Notes: a model not told the origin generated them from the letters alone. Positions 26,051 to 35,772 are shown, numbered from the stretch's first letter. The stretch is DNA of 64,000 nucleotides from Yoonia sp. G8-12 (GCF_038443675.1 NZ_CP151762.1:1674001-1738000), one strand, 5' to 3'. A program made the numbers and translations.

Positions 26051-26718
26051 CCGATACTCACGAATGGGTCGAGCGTTTTCCGGGGCTGTCACGACTGGAA
26101 CCACCGATCAAGCAACTGCTGCTGTCGCGCAGTGCCATTATTGATGTTCCCGCCGGTGTTATGCTCTTTGGTCCCGGCAACTCACCTGAAAACATGCTGT
26201 TTCTTCTGGATGGTACTGTCAGGGTGCAACAGGTGTCGGATACGGGGCACGAGATTGTGCTCTACCGCATTCATGCCGGTCAAAGTTGTGTGCTGACAAC
26301 CGCCTGCTTGCTGGCGTATGAGAACTACTCAGCAGAAGGTATTTCGGAAACAGCCGTTCAGGCCGCGGCCGTGCCACGCGCCGTCTTTGATGATCTGGTC
26401 GCCCAGTCGAAATCCTTTCGTGATTTCGTCTTTGCGGCTTTTTCCAAACGGATCACCGACCTGTTCTTGATGATCGACGAGGTCGCCTTCCAACGCATGG
26501 ATGTGCGGCTTGCGGACAAGTTGCTTGATCTTTCAGACGGGCAGGACGTAATCACGACAACGCACCAAAAGCTCTCGGTCGAGTTGGGGACAGCACGCGA
26601 AGTCATCTCGCGCCAGCTTCAGGAATTCCAGCGTCGCGCATGGATTGAACAAGCCCGCGGGAGTGTGACCATCCTTGATCGCGCACAGCTTGAAAGACTT
26701 GCCGATCATGGTTCTTGA
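26047..26718 (+). CDS. Crp/Fnr family transcriptional regulator
   Basis: This 223-residue protein has an N-terminal cNMP-binding-type beta roll (LFLLDGTVRVQQVSDTGHEI) and a C-terminal helix-turn-helix (TTHQKLSVELGTAREVISRQ, then LQEFQRRAWIEQARG). The FNR-type N-terminal cysteines are absent; a Cys pair appears at SCVLTTACLL, which could be redox-active. It is coupled to the Rrf2 gene by an ATGA overlap. The ligand is unknown. Confidence 0.87.
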   Translation: MTDTHEWVERFPGLSRLEPPIKQLLLSRSAIIDVPAGVMLFGPGNSPENMLFLLDGTVRVQQVSDTGHEIVLYRIHAGQSCVLTTACLLAYENYSAEGISETAVQAAAVPRAVFDDLVAQSKSFRDFVFAAFSKRITDLFLMIDEVAFQRMDVRLADKLLDLSDGQDVITTTHQKLSVELGTAREVISRQLQEFQRRAWIEQARGSVTILDRAQLERLADHGS

Positions 26719-26805
26719 CGAAATTTTCTGGACTTGGTGACATTATCACCGAAGAGCGCGCTATTAAGGTCTATAATGAATGTAGCTTTAATAGGAGACA
26801 GCAAA

Positions 26806-27018
26806 ATGACTTATAATGTTGGTACAATAGACCGTGTTTTCCGCCTCTTGCTTGGCATCGTCCTGCTGGCTGCGCCATTTGTCGGCAATATGGCGATGTT
26901 TCAGTCGGGTATCGCGACAATCATTTCCGTCGTTCTGGGCCTCGTGATGATTGGCACCTCGGCGATGAAGTTTTGCCCGCTTTACCGCATCTTGGGCATC
27001 CAGACCTGCAAGATTTGA
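26806..27018 (+). CDS. DUF2892 / YgaP-like inner-membrane protein
   Basis: This 70-residue protein has two membrane helices and is typical of DUF2892: MTYNVGTIDRVFRLLLGIVL at the start and a CPLYRILGIQTCK end with two Cys. In YgaP a similar domain is fused to rhodanese and is linked to sulfur transfer. TAGGAGACAGC precedes the ATG at 26806. Its place before a persulfide dioxygenase-like gene fits a sulfur role. Confidence 0.88.
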   Translation: MTYNVGTIDRVFRLLLGIVLLAAPFVGNMAMFQSGIATIISVVLGLVMIGTSAMKFCPLYRILGIQTCKI

Positions 27019-27113
27019 TCGCTGCGCGCTTTCACCCGTCCTGATCGTTTCGCGGCGGCCTGTCTGTCGCGAAACGCATCTTGCCCCTAGCCTAATCAAT
27101 GCAAGGAAAACGC

Positions 27114-27995
27114 ATGCCCTATCCCGTTGATATGTCCATCAAACCCTACGTTTCCGCCCATTTTGATGAGGCGACAAACACCATCACATATATCGTCAAA
27201 GACCCCAACAGCGATCATTGCGCCATCATTGATAGCGTGATGGATATCGACTATGCGGCGGGCCGGATCACCTATGACGCGGCCGATACGCTGATCAAAG
27301 AAATCCAGGATCGCGGGCTGACGCTCGATTGGATAATCGAGACACATGTGCACGCCGATCACCTGAGTGCCGCACCGTACCTGCAGCAAAAGCTGGGCGG
27401 CAAAATCGGTGTCGGCGAAAAGATCATGGTCGTCCAAGAGACATTCGGCAAAGTCTTCAACGAAGGCACCGAATTCCAGCGTGACGGATCGCAGTTTGAT
27501 GCGTTGTTCAAAGATGGCGACACCTACATGATCGGCACAATGTCGGCCTTTGCGATGTATACGCCGGGGCATACCCCCGCTTGCATGGTCCACGTTATCG
27601 GAAACGCGGCCTTCGCAGGCGACACCCTGTTTATGCCCGACGGCGGGTCTGCACGCGCAGATTTCCCCGGTGGTGACGCGGGCGTGCTTTACGACAGTAT
27701 CCAGAAGGTTCTGTCCCTGCCCGACGACATGCGCCTGTTTATGTGCCACGACTACGGCCCCAACGGGCGTGCGATTGAATGGGAAACCACGGTCGCCGAA
27801 CAGAAAGCCAACAACATCCATGTGGGTGGCGGCAAAACCCGCGACGACTTTATTTCCTTCCGCACGCAGCGTGATGCGCAACTGGCCATGCCCAAACTCA
27901 TCATCCCGTCTTTGCAGGTCAACATGCGCGCCGGGGAAATCCCGGCCGACAAAGATGGTAACCCAATGCTGAAAGTGCCGATCAACGCCCTCTGA
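27114..27995 (+). CDS. MBL-fold metallohydrolase, probable persulfide dioxygenase
   Basis: This 293-residue metallo-beta-lactamase-fold protein has the metal motif ETHVHADHLSAAPYL (HxHxDH), AMYTPGHTPACMVH, FAGDTLFMPDGGSARADFPG and a final MCHDYG. These match the ETHE1/Blh-type persulfide dioxygenases that oxidise glutathione persulfide to sulfite. AAGGAAA six bases before ATG 27114 decides that start over 27099. It is followed 15 bases later by the phosphatase-SQR fusion, its expected partner. Confidence 0.87.
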   Translation: MPYPVDMSIKPYVSAHFDEATNTITYIVKDPNSDHCAIIDSVMDIDYAAGRITYDAADTLIKEIQDRGLTLDWIIETHVHADHLSAAPYLQQKLGGKIGVGEKIMVVQETFGKVFNEGTEFQRDGSQFDALFKDGDTYMIGTMSAFAMYTPGHTPACMVHVIGNAAFAGDTLFMPDGGSARADFPGGDAGVLYDSIQKVLSLPDDMRLFMCHDYGPNGRAIEWETTVAEQKANNIHVGGGKTRDDFISFRTQRDAQLAMPKLIIPSLQVNMRAGEIPADKDGNPMLKVPINAL

Positions 27996-28010
27996 TCAGA
28001 AAGAGATGTT

Positions 28011-29684
28011 ATGGATATCAAACCACTGACCGCCGGCCTATCTGTCAGCGCACAGATCAACGCCGCAGAGATCAAAGCCATTAAAGACGCGGGATTTCGC
28101 GCCATTATCTGCAACCGACCTGACGGTGAAGGTGCCGACCAGCCAACCTTCAATGAGATCGCGACAGCGGCCAAAAAAGCAGGCCTTGAGGCCGCTTATT
28201 TGCCGATCGTATCAGGCAAGGTCACTGATGATGATGCAAAAGCATTCGACAAATCCCTGACCGAATTACCCGGCCCGGTCTTGGCCTATTGTCGGACAGG
28301 CACGCGGTCGGCAACCCTGTGGTCACTGGCGCAAGCGAACCAGCGCAACCTCGCCGATATTCTCGCGGCGACCAAGGCTGCGGGCTATGACATGGCGGGT
28401 GTCGTGCGGCGGATCGTCAACGGGGGCAAGACGCCTACCGATACGGGCGACGCCAGCTATGAAGTTGTCATCGTCGGCGCAGGTGCCGGTGGTATTGCCG
28501 CTGCGGCCAGCCTGAAAGCGCGCAAACCCGGCCTTGAGATCGCGATCATTGATCCCGCCGATATCCATTACTACCAGCCCGGCTGGACGATGGTCGGCGG
28601 CGGCGTTTTTGGCGCCGAAGAGACCGCGCGCACGATGGCGTCTCTGATCCCCAAAGGCGTACACTGGATCAAATCGGCTGTTGCGGCATTCGAACCAAAG
28701 AATAACGCTGTGATCCTCGATGGGTGCCGCGTTGTGAAATACACCCGCCTGATCGTCTGCCCCGGCATCAAACTGGATTGGAACAAGATCGAAGGGCTGG
28801 TTGAAACGCTAGGCCAGAACGGCGTGACCTCGAATTACCGCTATGACCTTGCGCCTTATACATGGAAACTTGTCGAGGGCCTCAAAGAGGGCCGCGCGAT
28901 CTTTACCCAGCCTCCGATGCCGATCAAATGCGCAGGTGCGCCGCAAAAGGCGATGTATCTGTCAGGTGATGCGTGGTCACGGCGCGGTGTACTTAAAGAC
29001 ATTGATATTCAGTTCAACAACGCGGGCGGTGTGCTTTTTGGCGTCAAGGAATACGTCCCTGCCTTGATGGACTACGTCAAAAAATACGAAGCGCACCTGA
29101 ATTTCTTTCACAATCTCGTTGCTGTCGATGGCCCTGCCAAGAAAGCATGGTTCGACGTGGCAAAGCCCGACACACCCGTCGAGCGGATCGAGATGGATTT
29201 TGACATGATGCACGTCTGCCCGCAGCAAACAGCACCGGATTTTATTCGCGTCTCGCCGCTGGCGGATGCGGCAGGTTGGGTTGATGTTGATCAATCCACA
29301 TTGCGCCACAAGACCTATGATAACATCTGGTCCTTGGGCGATGTGATGAACGCGCCCAATGCCAAAACGATGGCCGCTGCGCGCATTCAGGCGCCTGTTG
29401 TTGTCGAAAACATCGTGGCAGACATGGCAGGAAGATCTGCTGTGGCGCAATACAACGGCTACGGGTCCTGCCCGCTCACGGTCGAGCGCGGCAAGATCGT
29501 TCTGGCCGAGTTCGGCTATGGCGGGAAGCTGTTGCCCAGCTTTCCCAAAGCGATCATCGACGGCACCAAGCCATCCCGTGCGGCATGGTTCCTGAAAGAG
29601 AAATTGCTGCCGCCGATTTATTGGAAAGGCATGCTCAAAGGCCGCGAATGGATGGCAAAGCCTGAAAAAGTGACCGTGAAGTAG
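28011..29684 (+). CDS. Bifunctional DUF442-type phosphatase / sulfide:quinone oxidoreductase-like flavoprotein
   Basis: This is a 557-residue fusion. Residues 1-140 are a beta-lactamase-hydrolase-like phosphatase domain (DUF442) with catalytic loop AYCRTGTRSATLWSLAQ. From about residue 150 a pyridine-nucleotide-disulfide oxidoreductase of the SQR type follows: FAD motif VVIVGAGAGGIAAAASLKAR, and candidate redox cysteines in LIVCPGIKLDW, PIKCAGAPQKAMYL and MHVCPQQTAPDF. SQR oxidises sulfide to sulfane sulfur and reduces quinone at the membrane. What the phosphatase-like domain adds is unknown. It lies between a persulfide dioxygenase-like gene and a SulP transporter. Confidence 0.88.
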   Translation: MDIKPLTAGLSVSAQINAAEIKAIKDAGFRAIICNRPDGEGADQPTFNEIATAAKKAGLEAAYLPIVSGKVTDDDAKAFDKSLTELPGPVLAYCRTGTRSATLWSLAQANQRNLADILAATKAAGYDMAGVVRRIVNGGKTPTDTGDASYEVVIVGAGAGGIAAAASLKARKPGLEIAIIDPADIHYYQPGWTMVGGGVFGAEETARTMASLIPKGVHWIKSAVAAFEPKNNAVILDGCRVVKYTRLIVCPGIKLDWNKIEGLVETLGQNGVTSNYRYDLAPYTWKLVEGLKEGRAIFTQPPMPIKCAGAPQKAMYLSGDAWSRRGVLKDIDIQFNNAGGVLFGVKEYVPALMDYVKKYEAHLNFFHNLVAVDGPAKKAWFDVAKPDTPVERIEMDFDMMHVCPQQTAPDFIRVSPLADAAGWVDVDQSTLRHKTYDNIWSLGDVMNAPNAKTMAAARIQAPVVVENIVADMAGRSAVAQYNGYGSCPLTVERGKIVLAEFGYGGKLLPSFPKAIIDGTKPSRAAWFLKEKLLPPIYWKGMLKGREWMAKPEKVTVK

Positions 29685-29693
29685 ACCATATAA

Positions 29694-29717
29694 CCCCCGC
29701 ACCAACCGATGCGGGGG
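29694..29717 (+). terminator. Stem-loop between the SQR fusion and sulP genes
   Basis: CCCCCGCA (29694-29701) and TGCGGGGG (29710-29717) pair perfectly around an eight-base loop, ten bases after the stop. There is no T run, so it is likely a partial terminator or mRNA-stabilising hairpin within the sulfur operon. Confidence 0.55.
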
Positions 29718-29741
29718 ACACTCAAATCGCCAGAGAAGACC

Positions 29742-31466
29742 ATGAAAACCGATATGTCACGCTACCTGCCCATCCTGAGTTGGGGTCGGACCTACAACCG
29801 CACGGCCCTGTCCAACGACCTTGTTGCCGCGTTGATCGTGACGATCATGCTGATCCCGCAATCGCTTGCTTATGCGTTGCTGGCGGGGCTGCCGCCCGAG
29901 GCCGGTCTTTATGCGTCGATCGTGCCGATCATGCTCTATGCGGTCTTTGGCACCAGCCGTGCGCTGGCGGTCGGACCTGTGGCCGTGGTGTCCCTGATGA
30001 CGGCGGCTGCGCTGAGTAATATCGTCGAACAAGGCACGATGGGTTACGCTGTGGCGGCGTTGTCGCTCGCGGGGCTTTCGGGCGTTATGCTTTTGGCAAT
30101 GGGGCTGTTCCGCCTTGGTTTTGTGGCGAATTTCCTGTCCCACCCTGTGATCGCAGGTTTCATCACCGCGTCAGGTATCATCATCGCCGCTAGCCAACTC
30201 AAGCACATTCTTGGCATCAATGCTGAGGGTCACAACCTGTTGGAACTGGTGATCTCGCTGACAGAGCACCTGAATGAGACAAACTGGATCACTGCGATCA
30301 TCGGTATCCTTGCGACGGGGTTTCTATTCTGGGTGCGCAAGGGTCTGAAACCTTTGCTTAAACGGTTTGGCCTGCCGGATGGTCTGACGGGTGTGCTCGT
30401 CAAGACCGGCCCTGTGGCTGTCGTTGTTGCCACAACGGCCGCTGTTTGGGGCTTCGGACTGGCCGAGCAAGGCGTCAAGATCGTCGGGGAAGTACCACAG
30501 AGCCTGCCTCCTCTCACCCTCCCCTCTTTTTCGCCTGACCTCTTGGCGCAGCTCTTGCTGCCCGCCTTTCTGATTTCAATCATCGGCTTTGTGGAATCCA
30601 TTTCTGTCGCCCAAACCCTTGCTGCCAAAAAACGCCAGCGCATTGACCCCGACCAAGAATTGATCGGCCTCGGGGCCGCCAATCTCGGGGCCTCGCTGAC
30701 CGGTGGTTTCCCCGTTACGGGCGGGTTTTCGCGGTCCGTCGTGAACTTTGATGCCGGCGCCGAGACACCCGCCGCAGGTGCCTTTACGGCTGTCGGTCTT
30801 GCAATCGCCGCTCTTGCTCTGACGCCGTTGATCTATTTCCTGCCCAAGGCGACCTTGGCGGCCACCATCATCGTGGCCGTGCTCAGTCTGGTAGACTTCT
30901 CCATCCTCAAACGCAGCTGGAACTACTCCAAGGCCGATTTTGCGGCCGTTCTGGCGACGATCCTTCTGACCCTCATACTGGGCGTCGAGGCTGGCGTGTC
31001 CGCAGGTGTCGGGCTGTCGATCCTGTTGCATCTTTATAAATCTTCCAAACCCCATATCGCGGAGGTGGGCCAAGTGCCCGGCACCGAACACTTTCGCAAT
31101 ATTCTGCGCCATGACGTGATTACACACCCTTCAATCGTTACTCTGCGCGTGGATGAGAGCCTCTATTTTGCCAACGCGCGCTACCTTGAAGACAAGATCC
31201 AAGAACGCGTTGCAAAGGACAAAAGCATCCGCCACGTGATCCTGCAATGTGCCGCAATCAACGAGATTGATCTCAGCGCGCTTGAATCGCTTGAGGCCAT
31301 CAACGAACGGCTGAAAGAGATGGATGTGAAGTTGCATTTGTCCGAGGTCAAAGGCCCCGTGATGGACCGCTTGAAGCGGGAACATTTTTTATCCGAGATG
31401 ACAGGACAGGTGTTTCTGTCGCAGTTCGAAGCAACCAAGGCTTTGGGTCCGGCATTGGCAAGCTGA
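29742..31466 (+). CDS. SulP family inorganic anion transporter with STAS domain
   Basis: This 574-residue inner-membrane transporter has a SulP core of many hydrophobic segments with the signature IMLIPQSLAYALLAGLPPEA near residue 36, and a cytoplasmic STAS domain (about 450-560; VTLRVDESLYFANARYLED). SulP members move sulfate, bicarbonate or related anions. In this neighbourhood sulfate or sulfite is the likely cargo, by inference. The start at 29742 is preceded by AGAGAAGA. Confidence 0.9.
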   Translation: MKTDMSRYLPILSWGRTYNRTALSNDLVAALIVTIMLIPQSLAYALLAGLPPEAGLYASIVPIMLYAVFGTSRALAVGPVAVVSLMTAAALSNIVEQGTMGYAVAALSLAGLSGVMLLAMGLFRLGFVANFLSHPVIAGFITASGIIIAASQLKHILGINAEGHNLLELVISLTEHLNETNWITAIIGILATGFLFWVRKGLKPLLKRFGLPDGLTGVLVKTGPVAVVVATTAAVWGFGLAEQGVKIVGEVPQSLPPLTLPSFSPDLLAQLLLPAFLISIIGFVESISVAQTLAAKKRQRIDPDQELIGLGAANLGASLTGGFPVTGGFSRSVVNFDAGAETPAAGAFTAVGLAIAALALTPLIYFLPKATLAATIIVAVLSLVDFSILKRSWNYSKADFAAVLATILLTLILGVEAGVSAGVGLSILLHLYKSSKPHIAEVGQVPGTEHFRNILRHDVITHPSIVTLRVDESLYFANARYLEDKIQERVAKDKSIRHVILQCAAINEIDLSALESLEAINERLKEMDVKLHLSEVKGPVMDRLKREHFLSEMTGQVFLSQFEATKALGPALAS

Positions 31467-31578
31467 CCAATTGCCGGCCCGCCAGCAGGTACCAGACAGA
31501 GGTTTTCAACGCGAAACCATCAAGCTACACGTGTGACGAGTTTCGCGACGCGTAGAAAAATGAAAGAGCGGTGACATT

Positions 31579-32597
31579 ATGGGCCTGTTCGAGCGGTATC
31601 TTTCCCTTTGGATCGCCCTTGCGATGGTTGCAGGCATTGCCCTTGGAAGCATCGCTCCTGGGCTCGTGAACTTGGTCGCGGCGGCTGAATTTGCCAGCGT
31701 CAACCTTGTTGTCGCCGTCCTCATCTGGGCCATGGTCTATCCGATGATGGTGGGGGTCGATCCCAGCAGTCTGAAAGATGTGGTCAAACAGCCCAAGGGC
31801 CTTGCCATCACGCTGGTGGTGAATTGGCTGATCAAACCCTTTTCTATGGCCGCGTTGGGTGTGCTGTTCTTTGAGGTGGTCTTTGCCGATCTGATCGCAC
31901 CCGCAGATGCGCAGCAATATCTGGCGGGGCTGATCCTTTTGGGGGCGGCCCCATGTACGGCGATGGTCTTTGTCTGGTCGCAACTGACCAGAGGCGACGA
32001 GAGCTATACGCTCTTGCAGGTGTCAGTCAACGATGTGGTCATGGTCTTTGCCTTTGCGCCGATTGTGGCATTCCTGCTTGGGGTCACGGATATCATCGTG
32101 CCGTGGGAAACGCTTGTTTTGTCGGTGGTGCTGTTCGTTGCATTGCCACTTGTCGCGGGCCTTTTGACACGGGCGCGGCTGGGCAGTGCCGAGCGCATCA
32201 CGGCGTTTCAGGCACGTGTCAAACCGTGGTCAGTGATCGGGTTGATCGTGACTGTGGTGATCCTTTTCGGGCTGCAGGGGCAGGTCATTCTTGATCGGCC
32301 ACAGGTCATTGCCCTGATCGCGGTGCCAATCCTGCTGCAGTCCTATGGAATCTTCGTGCTGGCCTATGCGGCGGCCTTTGCCATGCGCGTGCCCCACCGT
32401 ATTGCGGCACCTTGTGCCCTGATCGGCACGTCGAATTTTTCGAACTCGCCGTGGCGGTAGCCATCAGTTTGTTCGGGCTGAACTCGGGCGCAGCCTTGGC
32501 CACCGTCGTGGGTGTCTTGGTCGAGGTGCCCGTGATGTTGTCGCTGGTGGCCTTTGCCAACAGGACACGCGGCAGGTTCACCGACAGGTCGGCTTGA
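31579..32597 (+). CDS. ACR3-type arsenite/anion efflux permease (1-base frameshift)
   Basis: A membrane protein of the bile acid:sodium symporter/ACR3 group. Typical blocks are IWAMVYPMMVGVDPSSLKDV and GAAPCTAMVFVWSQLTRGDE with the conserved Cys. The frame stops at 32460 just after LIGTSNF. Adding one T to the run of five (32436-32440) restores FELAVAVAISLFGLNSGAAL and the last helix to a stop at 32597, 339 residues in total, the usual ACR3 size. No arsR, arsC or arsH is nearby; within a sulfur locus it might export another oxyanion such as sulfite, but this is a guess. Confidence 0.85.
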
Positions 32598-32614
32598 TGC
32601 CAATGTAAGGCAGA

Positions 32615-33289
32615 TTAGGCGTCGAAGTCGAATTGCTCGATCACATCCACCTGAATATTGGTCTGCTCGGGGCCTGTCCATTGGCTTGTCCGCCAGATAC
32701 GGCCCGTCCCAGCATCCAGATAGTGGATGTTGTTAAAGTCGTCTCCAGCGTGTGTCGTGCAGGTCTCGACCACCTCGACCACCTGACGGCTGACCTCGGC
32801 GACGTCGATAGAAAGGCTGCGCCCGACCTGATTGCGGCATGTCGCTGTGATCTGCGCAAACGCTGTGCCGCGCTGTGCAATATGGTAGGTGCGCGTCACC
32901 TCGGCAGGCCAGGCCCCCGCGCGCGCTTCTGTCACCAGCGGGTCGTTGCTTTGGGTGGTGACCGCTTGCAGGTTCGTGCCCAGGCCAACCGTGGCATAGA
33001 CCAACCCACCCTCAAGCGTGACCCCGCGGTTTTCGTTCGAATTATAGACAATCCGCCCTTCGCGCATCTGGATCGCCACCCCGACCGTTCCCAACCCGAT
33101 GGTCGGGCTAAGCACCAGCACAGCCGCCAGATCGGCCTGTTCGATGGCGGCGCGATTGACACGTGGCACCTGCATCTCGACCTCTGGATCGGGGTTCATG
33201 ATTGCATCACGCATCTGCCCCAGCGTGCCCATACAACCCGAAAGAGCAAAAACCAGACCCGCGCAGAAAACACCTTTGATCAATTCCAA
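32615..33289 (-). CDS. YjbF family lipoprotein
   Basis: This 224-residue protein has a lipoprotein signal with lipobox FALSGC at about residue 19, followed by an all-beta domain (VLVLSPTIGLGTVGVAIQMR, TRTYHIAQRGTAF). It matches the YjbF family linked to exopolysaccharide export in the yjbEFGH operon. It overlaps the end of yjbH by about ten bases, so the two are one transcript; yjbE and yjbG are not seen. Confidence 0.82.
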   Translation of the reverse strand: MELIKGVFCAGLVFALSGCMGTLGQMRDAIMNPDPEVEMQVPRVNRAAIEQADLAAVLVLSPTIGLGTVGVAIQMREGRIVYNSNENRGVTLEGGLVYATVGLGTNLQAVTTQSNDPLVTEARAGAWPAEVTRTYHIAQRGTAFAQITATCRNQVGRSLSIDVAEVSRQVVEVVETCTTHAGDDFNNIHYLDAGTGRIWRTSQWTGPEQTNIQVDVIEQFDFDA

Positions 33290-35256
33290 AACTCCCCAAA
33301 GCCGTCTTCGATACGTCTTTTGTCAGACGCACGCAGTTCATCATAAAGCAATCCGGTTCCGGACACGCGCGACCCGAAGTCACCCGATTGGCCGCCCACG
33401 CCCAGATTGGTCGCCCCGACACCACCCGCGGCGGACGTCCAAGAAAGCGGAATGGCAATTTCAGCACCGAATTTCAGCGGTGAATCATCCTCTTCGCTCC
33501 ACGTTGTCGATGCGGCAACCCGCCAGCCATTGCGGTAATTTCGACCGATCGTCATGCCGACCGCAAAATCATCTGCCAGATGCTGGCCTGCATCGAGGAT
33601 CACGAAATTGCCGTTTGTGCCGACATTTGCATAAAGGCTGCCGATCAGCGTTGACGCATCCGCATCTTCAAAACCGAACCAACCTTCATAGGCACGTTTC
33701 TGGACATAAGTGGCCTCAAGCCCCAAAGCAAAGTTCTGTTCCGGATCGCGCCAGACCACCTCGCCGCTCACACCGCCATAGGCGCGTTCGAACAGACCCG
33801 CAGAGACCCGGCTGTAAAGCTCTGGTGTGATGCGGAACCGGTGCCGCACTGACAGCGACTGCAAGAACGCAATGTCGGGCGCATAGGACGTAAAGTCAGA
33901 CCGTGGTTGCGGCTCGGCTGGCGGATCTTCCTGCGTCCATTGGTTCAAAAACCGGTACCCCACCGATGCCGACACAAAGGTCTGCGGTGAAAACGTGTAG
34001 CGGGCATTGGCATTGAGTGTGCCCGTCAGTTCCAGCGTGTCCGACGTGATGAAATCCGCTTTGAAGGACGGCGTAAGCCCGTAAGTGAACTGTGGCTCGA
34101 AACTTGGCGCGATAAGCCCCTCTGGGCGATTGCGCGGGCTTGCCTCGAACGATGTAGCCCCCCACGCAAGTTCTGCGGCGTTCGGTGCGCCAACAGCCTG
34201 ATCCAGCCCAGCCCGATCCAGCACCACAACATTGCTGTCAAAGGCACCGGTATTCTGTGTCACGCGGAATGTGGTGATGTTGGCAGGTGCGACGGCGGAA
34301 AGGATCCGCGCAACCCGCCCTGCGGTCCGTGCAAAGACAACATCCTTGCTGGACGAGGCGGTCACATCAATTGCGTTGCCGTCCATTGCAAAGCGGCTGA
34401 TGCGGATATCTTCTTTCTCGATACGATCATTCAGAAGCGCCAGAACCTGCTGTGCATTTGGCTGCGGCTGATTGGCCCGCGCAGGTCTGTTTTCCACATA
34501 TGGATGCGGGCCGCGCCCGATATTTTCCTGCACGAGCGACTGGCGGGGATTGGCATCAAACTGCAAGCGCAGGCCTGCGTCACCTTGGTTGTTCACCAAA
34601 CCGGTCACGATCAGGCCATCGAGAAGTTCGTAAGACAGGCTTGCCGCGAAGGTTTCATCCGCGTCTGCGCCGGACACACCGCTATATTCCGCCGCAGCCA
34701 CGAGACCATTCACGCCGGTATCCCAGACAATGTTGGCAAAGGGCTCTGTAGCCCCCTCAAAAAGATGGTCTGTGCGGATAATCCCATCGTCCGCACCGCG
34801 ATCTTCGGGGACGGCAAGCGCGTAGCGCCCCCACCCCACACCGGCGGAAACCGAAAAATCACCCAAGGTTTTGCTTGCCAGAACGTACTCACCCGACCCG
34901 CGATCGTCGCTGCCAAAGCCCACGACCCCAACGGTCAGACCGGGCGTATAAGTGCTCTCTTTCAAAAGCCGCAGACCAAAGCTCAGCTCGTTTCCGCTCG
35001 AGCTACCGGCGTCATCATCATAGGTTGGAAAGCTGATGCCGATCTCAAGCCAGTCACTTGGCTGGATCCCAAGTGAAAGCGCGCGGTAATCCTCTCGGAA
35101 GTCAAAAGTGAACGCGAAATCATCAGCAATCCCACTGGCGGCGCGGGGTGTATCAATCGCTTGCGACAGTCCCCCGATCCCCTCTGCGGCAGCACCCGAG
35201 GCAAGCAGGGCCGACAGGACAAATGAAACAGCAATTGCGTTGGGTTTATATGTCAT
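33280..35256 (-). CDS. YjbH domain outer-membrane protein
   Basis: A 658-residue exported protein. The start at 35256 gives a Sec signal (AIAVSFVLSALLASGAAA). The mature part is dominated by beta strands of outer-membrane barrel character and has the YjbH features EGIGGLSQAIDTPRA at the start and QEDPPAEPQPRSDFTSYAPD later. In enterobacteria, YjbEFGH supports an uncharacterised exopolysaccharide, and YjbH/GfcD is the likely outer-membrane component. It is the first gene of a two-gene leftward operon with yjbF. The divergent region 35257-35484 must hold the promoters of this and the che operon. Confidence 0.85.
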   Translation of the reverse strand: MTYKPNAIAVSFVLSALLASGAAAEGIGGLSQAIDTPRAASGIADDFAFTFDFREDYRALSLGIQPSDWLEIGISFPTYDDDAGSSSGNELSFGLRLLKESTYTPGLTVGVVGFGSDDRGSGEYVLASKTLGDFSVSAGVGWGRYALAVPEDRGADDGIIRTDHLFEGATEPFANIVWDTGVNGLVAAAEYSGVSGADADETFAASLSYELLDGLIVTGLVNNQGDAGLRLQFDANPRQSLVQENIGRGPHPYVENRPARANQPQPNAQQVLALLNDRIEKEDIRISRFAMDGNAIDVTASSSKDVVFARTAGRVARILSAVAPANITTFRVTQNTGAFDSNVVVLDRAGLDQAVGAPNAAELAWGATSFEASPRNRPEGLIAPSFEPQFTYGLTPSFKADFITSDTLELTGTLNANARYTFSPQTFVSASVGYRFLNQWTQEDPPAEPQPRSDFTSYAPDIAFLQSLSVRHRFRITPELYSRVSAGLFERAYGGVSGEVVWRDPEQNFALGLEATYVQKRAYEGWFGFEDADASTLIGSLYANVGTNGNFVILDAGQHLADDFAVGMTIGRNYRNGWRVAASTTWSEEDDSPLKFGAEIAIPLSWTSAAGGVGATNLGVGGQSGDFGSRVSGTGLLYDELRASDKRRIEDGFGEFWN

Positions 35257-35484
35257 TTGGTCTCTTAACCCTTCAGGCAACTGATCTGCAACGTCTGTGG
35301 CAACCTAGCCAAGGTCGCAGGTCAATGTCGAGCCGTTTGGACGACTTACACCCCGCTTGAGTGCTGGGAGCGGTAGGGGCCAAAAAATCCGCAAGCGCAT
35401 TTACGTGAAATTAAGTCAGCACCGGCCATACACGCCGTTGACGACAATTACAGGTTTGATGCTTTGAATGGGAGTAGTCCTGAC

Positions 35485-35772
35485 ATGACCGACGAGACCG
35501 CAAGTTTTGAGCTGCCCAAAATCATGAAAGTTGAGGACTGTGAAACGTTGCACGGATTTCTGGCCGCCGCCCAAAGTAAAAACATCGCATTGAAGTGTCA
35601 TGCCGTCGAACGGTTGAGCGGTCTTTCAGCGCAGATGTTGGTAATGGCGGTGACAGCGTGGCGCAATCAGGCGCTTGAGGTGACATTTGCCAGCCCATCA
35701 GACGGGTTTCGACAAAGCGTCGCGATACTTGGCCTTAGCGATGCGCTTTTGCCAGCTGAGGGCGCGGTATGA
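35485..35772 (+). CDS. STAS domain protein of the chemotaxis operon
   Basis: This 95-residue cytoplasmic protein begins MTDETASFELPKIMKVEDCE and has a STAS-type fold (ERLSGLSAQMLVMAVTAWRN, then VTFASPSDGFRQSVAILGLS). It lacks the usual phosphorylatable Ser of anti-sigma antagonists, so its role is unclear. GGGAG lies upstream of the ATG; an in-frame TTG at 35464 is an alternative. Its stop overlaps the cheY start, and similar genes head che operons in other alphaproteobacteria. Confidence 0.7.
   Translation: MTDETASFELPKIMKVEDCETLHGFLAAAQSKNIALKCHAVERLSGLSAQMLVMAVTAWRNQALEVTFASPSDGFRQSVAILGLSDALLPAEGAV

Noticed and set aside
32412..32597. Small rightward ORF after the ACR3 gene
   Set aside because: It is the missing last part of the ACR3 protein in a shifted frame (FELAVAVAISLFGLNSG), not a separate gene.
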